Assembly: GCF_024713945.1 (NCBI RefSeq)
Contig: NC_134686.1
Location: 2,628,001-2,692,000, forward strand
From: Dermatophagoides farinae
Lineage: Eukaryota; Arthropoda; Arachnida; Sarcoptiformes; Pyroglyphidae
DNA: 64,000 nt
Reading direction: 5' to 3'
Below are positions 36,032-47,800 of this stretch, one piece after another. Below the pieces are notes generated by a model that was not told the origin of the DNA, did no database searches, and worked only from the letters and a program-made list of their open reading frames with translations. Every line of letters begins with the position of its first letter. The first letter of the stretch is position 1. The position numbers were made by a program, and so were the translations under genes.

Positions 36032-36722
36032 TCAATATTGCCTGTATGGATATTGTTGTTGTGACTGATTGTAATTAAATCCAGGAGCAGGTGCTGATTG
36101 ATTCATTGAAGCGATCGGAACTGAATTCATATTCATGAATCCAACCGGTTGTGTTGCATTATTTGCTATTGTAGATGGAGGCTGAACTAAATTCGATTCG
36201 GTAACAGTGCCATATGGACTAGGCATAGAAGTTGTCGATGATGGTGGGTAACCTGTATTGTCATTTGACGGGATGACTTGGTTCGATTGAACACCAACTG
36301 GTTGTGATGTATAGGTTAATGGATTATATTGATTCATGGGTTGGGAAGGATAGTTATAATTTTGTGGCATTGCTGGCTGTTGAATTGATGACCCGTATGC
36401 ATTTGAAGTGTTTCCATAGGATGGATATTGTTGCGGTTGTTGATAAGCCGGTGCCATCGAAGCATTATTATTATAATTTCCATATGAATTGACAGCTCCT
36501 TGAGGATAATTCGGATAAGTTGGCTGATTTACGGCTGGCTGGACCGGCTGTGGATATCTATAACGTTTACTAGTTGGTGCTGTATTAGCGGCCTGATTTA
36601 TTTGTTCAACAGAAAACATTGGTGGATCATTCCATGATTTATCCTGACGTCTTTGGTCTATCAAAACAAAAAAACATTTAATAGATGTATATCAATCAAT
36701 ACTTATTACCATTATAATCCAT
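36032..36722 (-). CDS. SRA1-like protein with Tyr/Pro/Gln-rich body
   Basis: A 13-nt coding exon (36722-36710) joins in phase, over a 52-nt intron, to 36657-36032, giving 212 residues. The start MDYNDQRRQDKSWNDPPMFS carries the WNDPP.FS signature found at the N-terminus of SRA1 (steroid receptor RNA activator protein). The rest is a Tyr-Pro-Gln-Asn-rich disordered stretch ending SQQQYPYRQY. The helical SRA1/Sec31 C-terminal domain is absent, so this may be a truncated SRA1, a Sec31-type fragment or a distinct protein sharing the motif. It is convergent with RPB9. Codon use matches its neighbours. Confidence 0.5.
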
Positions 36723-37593
36723 AATGATTGTCAAATTTTTAAACAAACAAACAAATCGAAATCAAAACAGGAAGAAATAATAACAAATGATGAAATCGAA
36801 CGTACTCGATATATGATGAAAATAAAGATATTATATTCAACTTTGATTGATTGATATTTATGCCGACGCGTATGTTTACATTTTCGGAAAGTTTATTTTG
36901 ATTGAAAAAATGAAAAAAATTCTTCCGGGAACTGTACCGGGTTCGTTTCTGAATTAAAAAAAAAAATTTTTTGTTTTCTGAAGCATATCTCACACAAAAA
37001 TACGCTCTATATATAATTGTTATTATCACATTCAAGGCAAAGAGAAAAAAAATAGACATAAAATACAAGAAAAAAAAACACCACCGACAATATATCATCA
37101 TCATCATCAAATATGTCAAATTCGTTCGTTTTCTTTTGTGTGTTTATCTCAATTTAAAAATAAACAAACAGAAAATTTTTCAGAGCGAAAAATTTCAATT
37201 ATTTTTTGTACAGATTTTTTTTTTTTGTTTGAAGAAAAAATTAAAGGCAAGGAACAAATGACGAAAAAAAAATTAGAGGAAGAAGAAATGATGTACAAAT
37301 GAAAAGGGAAAAGAAAAAAAGGTTAAAGATTTCTTGATTCTATATATGATAGGCAAAAAAAAAATAAATAAATTTTGTCCATTTTGAAGGTTTTTTTTTG
37401 GCTTAGAGTTGAATTGAGATTTAAACAATATATATCTCGACTTGTAGTGTATCACTCATATGTTTTTTTTTTGTTTTGTTTGTTTACGGATTCATATCGA
37501 CCGTTTGAAACTTTCCTTTGAAAAAAACACAAACAAAGTTTGGATGCATCAGGTTAGCTAGAACGAATGAATGGTTGTACAAAATGTGGCTAA

Positions 37594-39686
37594 TCAAGCA
37601 GAAAATTGATGTGATCGATGATGTTTTCGGCGTGCAAATCTTTTTGGCCAAGGAAGTGGCCATTCAAAAATTCTTTGTACTTGATTCACTCTATGATGAT
37701 CATCATTTTTCATATGATGATGATGTTTAGAATGGTTATAATGATTTGGTAAAGATTGTGAATGATGATTTGGTATGACACGGATATTTTCAAGATAGAC
37801 AAATATTGGCCACCACCAAACACGATTCAAATGATTTGAAGAAGATTTCAACTAAAGAAAAAAGGGAAAAAATATAACATTTAATTTGAAAAGATGAAAC
37901 GCGATAAGCCGAGTATCATTGAAATGCTTACATTTATGGCACTGAAATAACACAATGTATGATAGATCCAGAATATTCTTGTTGTCACAAAATAGGCAAT
38001 AATTATATCGATGAAATAATGTCCACGTGCGATTAATATACATAATATACTTGTTAAAGTCATTATTATCTGAATAATATCAACACATCTCCATGATAAT
38101 GTTCGACGACGTGAAGGTAACAGATATTCTTGTTGTATCAAATAGGCTATTTGTAATTGATTATTAATAGGCAATTAATTATTGTAAATAAACAAAGAAA
38201 ACACTTACTCAAAACTAATATCACTGTATGGCCAGAGAAAATGTAATCACCACAGAATGTATGATGGCCATTAATTGAAAGACCCATACCGAGACTCATG
38301 TAGAATACACGTGAAACGATAATTTCGATGAATTGTAACGAAGTTATGTTCTCGTATTGAGATGAATTTTTTAGCTATTTTCGATAATATAAATTAATTA
38401 CAATTCATTGACCAAAAAATTAATTACCTGTGGTGAGCAATAATAATTTTTACTGGCCAACGGTAGCTGGGTAGAGGCCAGACAAAGAGCACGAAAAAAA
38501 TAAATGATACCCATAATGATACAAATTCTCCGTAATATTGTTGATCTGTGTTCATTTAATTCAAAATGGGTTAAGAATGAATTATGATCAAAGTTGAAAA
38601 TTTTTCAACAAACCTATGTTTATGAAAGAATAGCAAAACACCAATACAGAAACTTTGTATAACAATGACATATTCGGCTATATCAAGAAAATGTCTATGA
38701 TCAGGTAGAACATCAAAAGCTATATCAGGAAGATGTGGTTCTTGCATCGGTATTCGTTCATGTATCACCGAAATGACCAATAAATTGAGAATCATATTGA
38801 GCGATACAAATACAAGTGAAAGAAGATTTAAAAGTATAATATTTTTCAATGATTGTGTCCTTATCACCATATAGTTTTGATTAGGATGTAGATAATGATC
38901 TGAACTGGACATTAACAGAGAACTAGATTCTTCTTCAATAGATGAATGTAAAGAATCACCTTCCGGATTATGACTACTATTACTACTATGATGAATGAGA
39001 CCATTATGATTTCGATGATGTGGTGATGATGATGATGATGAATCCATGGTTAAATGAACCGATGATGATTGACCATCATTTTGACGGTGATGATCTTTAT
39101 TATTATTATCATGTATAATTACGGTTGTTTTATTAGCATTATACGTTTCATGCATTGGTGATATTGTCGTCGATGATGAAGTTGATGACAATAATGGTTC
39201 GATTTCGCCAATTTGTGCTTGTTTATCGGACATTTTGGATGAAACTGATTTTCCACCAGATACACCAACACCACCACCACCACCGCCGCTAGTGGTAATA
39301 CCACCACTAACAGTGCCATCATTTGAAGACATCATCATAATTGTTTGCTCAATAATCGGATGATTTAAATTATGATTTGGCGGTGAAATAAATGATTGTT
39401 GAGCGATGGCAATAAAGTTATTGCTTTTCAATTGATGATTATGATTATTTGCAAGGGTGTTGTTGTTGTTGTTGATGTTGTTCGTGTTGTTATTATTGAT
39501 CGATACATTCGAATTGATGTGTTTATTATTATTATTATTATTATGATGATGATATTGATGATGGCGATTGGTGGACAATAATGATCCTGACGGCGACGAC
39601 GACGACGACGATGTTGATGTTGATGATTGCAATGTCCGCAATCTTGGCGTCGTGGTGGCAGTCGATGTATCAGTACTATAATTCAT
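37594..39686 (-). CDS. Sphingomyelin synthase family (PAP2-type, multi-pass)
   Basis: Five exons (39686-38614, 38545-38428, 38374-38209, 38146-37932, 37851-37594) join in phase to 609 residues. After a ~270-residue disordered Ser/Asn/His-rich N-terminus come six membrane segments. The first loop shows VISVIHERIPMQEPHLPD, as in SGMS1/2. Catalytic residues of the family are present: CGDYIFSGHTV (His) and ARGHYFIDIIIAYFVTTRIF (His and Asp). The C-terminus has VWWWPIFVYLEN and FEWPLPWPKRF. These enzymes transfer phosphocholine or phosphoethanolamine from a phospholipid to ceramide in the Golgi or plasma membrane. No SAM domain is visible, unlike SGMS1 and SAMD8. Which head group is used cannot be told from sequence. 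Confidence 0.92.
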
Positions 39687-42312
39687 CTATCATTAATAAA
39701 AAAAATTTTTTTTCATATACGACGGCAACAATAGTGTATAGTAATAATAATTGAAGTATATAAAAACAACAAGTATTAATCATACAAAAATTCGATAAAA
39801 TTTTCTTTTTTTTTCGTTTTTTCAAAAACAAAACCAAAAAAAAAAAAAAAAAATGAAAAAAATAAGGTCCAATTGTTGGACTGGTTTTGTATTGCTACAG
39901 TCTTTTTTCTTTAATTGTATTGTCAATGGTTGTTGATGTCATTATCATTTTTTTTCACAATGAAAAAAAAAACACTTTTTCAATGATAAAATAAAGCACA
40001 ATTTTTTGTGACACTAGATAAAAATATCATTATCATCATCATGGATTTCTTCTTCTTTTTTTTTGGATGATTAGATTAGATGATGATTTTTTTCGCATCA
40101 ATATTTACAACGATGTAATAAATGTGAAATTGATTTTTTTTCTTTTTGGTTGATCGATGAATGATCGATGAATATGTGATTTGATTAAGTTCTATAAAAA
40201 TTTTTTTTTTTGATGAATATAAATTTTCGAATGTTTGCAGTATTCGAATTTATTGATTCGAGATTTTTTTGTATTCCATTATAGTGAGTATTTTTTTTTT
40301 AATATTCAATCACCATTTATCACCATCACCATCACATTATCATTGAAAAAAAATGGTTTTATGACTTTTTTTTCTGGTTGATATTGAATAGAAATAATCG
40401 GTTGGTTGGGTGATAAGTGATAATCTGGATTATCAAAAAGTTGATCGTGTGATGATGATGGTGATGATTTCATGTATTGTTTTTTTAGGCGTTTCTAAAT
40501 TAATCAATTTTGATGATGATGATTACTGATGAAATGGCATTATTTTTGTTGATCATCATCATATCATATTCGTTGTTGTTGTTGTTGTTGTTACAGAGCA
40601 GTTAGACAAGAGCAATATATATAAATTCTATATGTCAAAAAAAAACAACGACAATCAAATATAAATAATAATTATAAATGAAACAGAATAGTATACTTAC
40701 TAAATTGATTTTTTTTTGTTTACTTCAAGAATTTAACAACAAACATTCGAGTATATATGGTAATGATCGTGAATTCTCCTTAAAACATCATCCGACACAC
40801 AGATACAGATACAGGGATGGAGAGAGATGAATATGAGGAAAAAAAACAGAAAATTGTTTATTTTAGTTATAGGTAAATAAATTGTGCGTGTGTGTGTGTG
40901 GGTATGACGTTGGTGGTAAATAAAGCATCCTGCATTGAAATACAGTGTGTGTGTGTTGTGTGTATGCAAAAAAAAAAAAAAAAAAATGCAGACCGAGTAT
41001 TCACTATTCATCAATGTCGTTATTATTCCCAATGAATTTTGATTCAATGAATCCAAAAAAAAAAAAAAAAAATTTTTTTTTTTAATCCAAAATAAAGCTG
41101 TTAATGTGAAAATGTGCAACATTTATCGAATTAACACAGAGTCATTATAATTGTGTACACACATGAAATGAATTCAAATCAAATCATCATCATGATTGGC
41201 AGACGACAATAGTGATGACGGCAATAATTAAAATTCGAAAATAAAAATAAAAAAAAACGGGAAAAATTCATTTCACATCTTTCAAACTGATTGTTGTTTC
41301 ATCATCATCATTGATTTTATTTTGATCATATATGACATATGAAAAAACGAAAAAATTAACAAGGACAAATTGATGATGATCATCATCATGATGGATGACT
41401 CATTCGAACATCCGGACTTGAAACAAGATAATTTATTTTGAAGCAATTCAATCAACGACAACAACAACAACAACAGCAGAAAAAAAACGTTTGAGAACCT
41501 GTTATTTGCAAATACAGTAACAGAGTTGTCAATTATATCAACCCATTCATTCATTTACATCCAAATGATATGATAATGATTAATACGTGTAAGAATTATT
41601 ACTAAAATTAATCTTTTCTCTTCTCTTTTTTTTGTTGTCTTAAAAGATAATAATAATATAAATGGTAATATGACGACAATGACGACAACAACAAACCAGG
41701 TCAATGTTGGTAGTAGTAAGTAAATTTACATCCAAAGATCAAATGAACAAATGATCATAATCAACACACATTCATTTTCATTATATTCAATTATATATTC
41801 GTTTCAAGGATTTCTTAACCAAAAAAAAAACCACCAACTTTTTTTTTTCTCTCTCTTTATTTGTGAAATCACACACAATTTGAGTTTGACGTAATTGTAT
41901 ATAAAATGGTTGGTTTGAAACGCCTAATAATAAGATTGTGATGAACAATTTTATTATTGCAATATAACGAAACAACAAAATAACTGCCATATCATCATGA
42001 TAATCGTACATTGTCATATGTGGAATTTGACCCCATAATTTTAATTTATTCATCAATGATTATTGATCATCAATTATTGATTTTTGTTCAACGAAAAAAA
42101 CAAAACAAAACAAACAAACAAACAAAATATATTTTTAAAAAAATCAATGACCCAGTCAAAAGTAGTAGAAAAAAAAATTCCATTATCAGGTCGTCAGTGT
42201 GAATGCACGATGAAGAGAAAAAAAATGATGAACATCATAATTTCATCTGTGTCATAGTAAACTGGACAAAAATGATAATTACATGATGATGATGATGATC
42301 AACGATGATAAT
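39687..42312. other. Gene-free interval upstream of the sphingomyelin synthase gene
   Basis: 2.6 kb of A/T homopolymers (for example 39837-39853), CAT, GTT and CA repeats (40886-40902) and no supported coding region. It contains the promoter side of the sphingomyelin synthase gene and the 3' flank of the next minus-strand gene. Confidence 0.6.
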
Positions 42313-43963
42313 TTAGATTTTGACATAATTTTTTGCATTCTGTGCTGGTTCAGTATGTCGACGATCGGATGAACGTATGTTCGATGTTATGGTGGCATTG
42401 TTTGATGATAATCTATGGCAAGATTCCTGATGATGACAATGTTGACACCAACTCAACAAACTTGTCCATTTGAATCGACAACATCCATTCATTTCATCAT
42501 CATTTCTATTCGATCGACGATTCAATAATGGATGTGTTTCATCGGATCCATTATTGAATGAAGATGACACATTATTATTATTCATTGGTCGATGACGTTT
42601 CATCATCATATATTTCAATACCAATACAATCATTATGAATAGAATTGAACTGGCCACAGCGATTATAATCCAATCACCGATCAATGGAAACAAACGATTC
42701 GATATTAATTGTGAGATTTCAATGAATTCAAAATGATATTCCACACCTAATCGATATAGAACATTTTCCGGTACAATCAATACTTGTTGTTTTTGTTCGG
42801 TAAACAAATGTAATGATGTACCATTTCCGTATCCTACATTAAAATGTGGCCATAGCATTGAACTATTTGGACAGATTTGTTCACTTAAATCAATTCGTCG
42901 TAATGTTTCATTAACGGTATGTAAACAAAGAAATCGATCTATATTATCTTGATTGATCAATACTTTAATTGATGTTCCATTTTTTGTTTGAATCAATCTC
43001 AATTCTGTTCCAGGATCAATCGAAGATATGGGTAGAATTGATTCGTTTGGATTGATTGTCTGTATCTCTGTTCGGATATGATTGATGGATGGTTGAAATC
43101 GTACAATACTAATGGTGGTTTCATTCAATGGTGCCATGAATACAAAAATCAAATCACCTAAATCATTTAGCCATATTGCACCGGTAACATGATCATTGAT
43201 TATAATTGAACGAAAATCTTCATTCCAAAATAGTGCCGGATATCTATTCTGTAATAACAATGGTTTTGTAGCCAAATTCATTAAATCTTCTGTTTGTTTT
43301 GATTCGAATACATATAAATTTTTTGTCCATAATAATTTCCTATCATATTGTGGTAATTGTCCTACTAATAACATATTTTGTGGTTCACCAATGACAATCG
43401 AATCATACAGTTCATTCTGCAATAAAAAAAAAATTTTTGATTTTCAGATAAATTTCGTTGTCACACATAATATATAGCTATATATAACTTACATTCAATT
43501 TATTTCGTTCAATATCATTCGGTATCCAAATGAACAGTACATAACAAATCAATGAAATCAATGAAAAAATCAATAGATAAACTGTTGAATTATAAATAAT
43601 AATAATTATGATTATGATGATGATTAGATATATATCAACCATAATGAAAAAAAATAAACAAACAAACAAACAAAACTTACAGATTAGTACCAAAACGGAA
43701 ATGAATATTAGCCAACAAAATTTCGAAATATCAGCACTAGATTGACGATCATGAACATCGGTTACAATTAATCGTGGCCGATTGTTGCCATATTGATATG
43801 AATCATGTTTATCAACACTAAAATTAGGATTATAACGGCCAATATGATTCGGATGAAGATGTTGTTGATGTTGATGTTGATGAATTTTTCGTTGAAGACT
43901 CTTTTCTCGTAAACTATTCTCCGTACTTGAAATGATCGATTGAGATAATAATAATGAAGACAT
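42313..43963 (-). CDS. Unrecognised membrane protein with glycosylated loop and two hydrophobic segments
   Basis: Exons 43963-43681, 43581-43493 and 43416-42313 join in phase to 491 residues. The N-terminal ~85 residues are polar (Gln/His-rich, then RPRLIVTDV). A long hydrophobic stretch spans the first splice site (FCWLIFISVLVLI joined to FYLLIFSLISLICYVLFIWI). A ~250-residue extracytoplasmic-looking region with several N-glycosylation sites follows (NETT, NGTS, NETL, NGTS). A second membrane segment (WIIIAVASSILFIMIVLVL) and a His/Cys/Ser-rich tail end it. The loop has alternating hydrophobic strands like a beta-propeller-type ectodomain, and type II dipeptidyl-peptidase-like proteins were considered. 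No family was recognised. Confidence 0.7.
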
Positions 43964-45164
43964 CGTTTTTTGATTTCTATTGAAAAACAGTACCGTTGTT
44001 GAACCGATGTTGTCAGAATGAATTGTCGTTGATCAATGAAAATCGTTATATGATTGACGAGAAAATTTATACCATCAACAATGGCTAAAATCGAATTCGA
44101 TGAACCGAATTGTTAAAAAAAAAATAAATGTGAAGCCAATACTACTATACTGAACTTGGTTTCATATCGGCTACTTGTTGCACGCATAAATACTTTTCTT
44201 CTAAATGATTTATTGATTAAATCTTATCGTTCATTATAATCATCATCATTTTTATATATGGATCAAATTCTTCATTTATACTGTTGATCATTATCGATGA
44301 TCAATATATATTTTTTTTCTCTCATTTCAATGGCAATAAGATGATTGATATACGAAGGTTGTTTCAGAAAAAAAAAATTTTTCTACACTCTTGAAATTTT
44401 GATTTTTTTTCAACCAAATTAATAAAAAAAAAATCTTAGCCGATTATCATTAGGTAGTGCCACGGGCAATATCCACAATTCGATGACATTCATTCATATA
44501 GTCTCAGGCCAATATCTGGTCAATGTGTGTGTGTGTGTGTGTGTGTGGTTTAAAGCTTCAATCAACGTAACGTGTCAAGTTTATAATTTTAGTCAAAAAT
44601 GGTAAAATACATTCATTGTCATCAATCATTCAATCATCATCACAATTAACTATATGACTGATTAACATTTGAATTTATAAAAATTATACGATAGAATCGA
44701 ATAGATTCGTTCATCGTTTTTTTTTACTGCACAAAAAAAAATCATTCGAAACTATAGATGTACGTACTGGTCATGATTTATTTATTTATTTTTTTTTTTT
44801 TTTTTGATAACCGATTTTGTATTTGAAAAAAAAACAACAACAGATATTAAATGCACTTTTTATTGTAAGAAACAAATATATTGACTAGAAATAATCATGG
44901 ACTGTTTCTGTAGAAACAAATTTCAAATTACATGCGGAATGAAATGTTTGTTGGAATGTTGTTTGTAATAATAATAATAATAATGATCAATTGATTTGAA
45001 AATTGATTGATTTTTGATTATAAATAATAAATAAATGCTTAAATAAATTTTTGCATTCAACAAAAAAAAAGTTTGGTATATTAAAAAATTTGAGATTTTC
45101 CACTATTTATTGATCACAGTGAATGTCATCTTGATGATGAGATTATTCCAAAAAGAAAAAAAAA
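43964..45164. other. Gene-free interval
   Basis: 1.2 kb with a GT run (44526-44547), T runs and short AT-rich repeats. Probably 5' sequence of the membrane-protein gene and 3' sequence of aftiphilin. No coding region or structured RNA recognised. Confidence 0.55.
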
Positions 45165-46999
45165 TTACCGGCTCGATGGTGATAAATCGGATTTTGAACG
45201 ATTATTATTATTATTGCCCACCATTGGATATAATAAAACTTTGGCTCTCATCATTGAAAGATTTGGCAATTCATTAAGAATTTGTAATGCTTCAGCGCTT
45301 AAAACTTGTTCATTCATTCGATTCGTTGTTGTTGTCGATTTGTTGGAATGTATTGATGGCGCTGAACGATTATAACGATCATCACCTGTTTGTTTATTTT
45401 CTACAGATTTGTCCGGTACATTATTGGCCATTGTTGAGGATGATTCATTGTCGATTCGTAGAAATTCTAGTTTAAAAAATGAAATTTAAAATAATTTAAT
45501 AATATCAAACTGATCAAATAAAACTACTGACCATCGAATTCGGCAATGAGATCATGATGATGGCCCATTTTATTATCATCATCATCACCATCATCATTTT
45601 TATTATTAATATTCGAAACGTTACTGTTTTTAATGGCGTATTTCGTTTCGAAAAAATCTAAATCTTGAGCTAGATGATTATTGAACACTGAATGATTAGT
45701 TGTAGTTTTTGTTATTGTTGCGGTCGTTGTTGTTGATGTTGTCGCTGTTGCAATCGTATGTGTCGCATGATCGGACGACCACGTGAACGGTGATGATGAT
45801 AATGGTTCGCCTTTTGATTCTATTTTTGTTGATTTAATTAGATTTCTATTCGTAGAGAATACATTCATCGGCATTTTATTACATTGATCATCGGCCATGT
45901 TGATAGAATCATCTTCAGTTGATATTATCGTTGTCGTTGTTGAATGATCATACATTGTTGGCTGTAAAATTTTATTAAAACTTGTTGTTGTTGTTGTTGG
46001 AAAAATATCCGATGGAATCTAAAATTTAATATAATTATCAATGTGAATAATTATATAGAGATGAAGAATACTACTTACCACATTACGTGAATCAATTTTC
46101 AACGCTTCAACCAGATGTTTAAACGAAGATGATTGTTTCCATTTAGTAAAAGTGAAATTTAATTTCAAATCTAATTGTTGTAGATTATTCCATAAATCAC
46201 GAGCTTTTTGATCACAAATATGTTCATTGAAAAAATCATTCGATATCCGTACTGTTTCATCATCAGCAATCGAATTAATTTTGTTGCAATGAAAAGCATC
46301 TTTAATCAATTGCCTGTGATCATTGAAATTTTTTACCACTTTCGTCGTTTGTTCAACATTAACGATTGGTTCGATTGAAACATTGCAAGTAAAATCGGCA
46401 AAATCATCGAAGTCATCATCATTATCATCATTGAATTTCATTTCTTTTTCAGGATTTAATTCGGAAAAATTGACAAAATTCTTTTCATCCGGAATGAAAG
46501 ATTCAAAATCGGCAAAATCATCATCTTGATTTTGATCAATTTGATTATTTTGCGAATCAAACTCATCAGATGTTTGGAAATCATTAAAATTGTTATCATC
46601 ATTATCTTTTGTATTTGCGGGATTCGAATCGGATGATCCCGTTGCATTTTTATCATCAAGATTATTCATCACATCAATATGGTCACAGATAATTGATGGT
46701 GATTGTACATTTTCATCGATTCGATTCACTAGATCTTCATTCTTATCCACATCTTTGATATGAAAACCATTTAGATGGTTGAAAACAGCTGTTTTGATTT
46801 GTTGTTGTGATTTTAGTTTCACATTCACTATTGTCGTATCGATTTGATCATTTGTTTCGATTTCCAAAGTTGAATGACCATTTTCATCATTATGATGATG
46901 ATGATGATTATCATCATCAAATTCTTGACCATTATTATTATTATTATCATTATTTTTCGTCGACATTGTTTCCGTTGTTTGATTATCGAATATGACCAT
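45165..46999 (-). CDS. AFTPH: Aftiphilin (clathrin/AP-1 accessory protein)
   Basis: Exons 46999-46079, 46018-45532 and 45466-45165 join in phase (60- and 65-nt introns) to 569 residues. The N-terminus is acidic and disordered, with two phenylalanine-acidic motifs typical of AP-1 gamma-ear and GGA binding (DDFADFESF and DDFDDFADF). The conserved aftiphilin clathrin-binding region follows (ARDLWNNLQQLDL...FTKWKQSSS and LVEALKIDSRNV). The C-terminal signature ALQILNELPNLSMMRAKVLL matches the end of the human protein. Aftiphilin acts with AP-1 in trans-Golgi and endosome clathrin traffic. The middle is Thr- and Asn-rich and written by trinucleotide repeats. The spacing between blocks is longer than the blocks themselves. 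Confidence 0.88.
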
Positions 47000-47800
47000 A
47001 ATTTAACAGATCGATTAACATTAAATTGAATCAATCAATTATTATTGTGATTGTTGTTTCATGGAGAACCCAAAAAAAACCTAAATTCCAAAAAAAATTC
47101 TGTTCAATTTGATTGTTAATGGAGACAAAAATTTTTTATTAAATTTTTTTTTTACCTGGAAAAAAAATGATTGTTGTTGCTATTCGTAGTGTGTATTCAG
47201 GTTAAAATACATCATCATCATCCAATGATGATGATTTTAATGAGTAGTGGCAGTGTCATACATACCACACACACACACACACACATATAGCATTTGATGG
47301 AAGATGCGCCTTTTTCTTTCTTTAAAAGCTGTGGTATGTCTATATTTTTTATATATAAAATAATAAAATGAGCCCACGCCTACACACAATTGATCGAAAT
47401 TGAAAAAATTTTTTTTTTATTACAGAATTCCAAATCAAATCATCATCATCATATATATCAAAGTTATATATTATTCGAGAAAAAATTTTTTTTTTTATTC
47501 GAATTGAAAAAAAACAAATTGTTTTCGTATACGATATATATCAAACGAGCGAATGCACAAATTATAGATATAAAAAAAATGATGATGATGATGATGAAAA
47601 AAAAACAAACAAAATACAGATCAAATTTGTATTTGTAGAACTATAGAAATATTCTGATGATGATGATAATGATGATGATGGTAAATGGTAAAAATGTTAT
47701 GCAACAAAATAATACACATATAATAGTGGGGTAGTAGACGAATCAATCAATGTTTTGGATCTTTGGTATTATAATCATCATCATCATCAATCAATTGTGT
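47000..47800. other. Gene-free interval between aftiphilin and the Suv4-20 gene
   Basis: 0.8 kb of CAT/ATG repeats, a CA run (47270-47285) and A/T homopolymers. It includes the aftiphilin promoter side and the 3' flank of the Suv4-20 gene. No gene seen. Confidence 0.55.
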
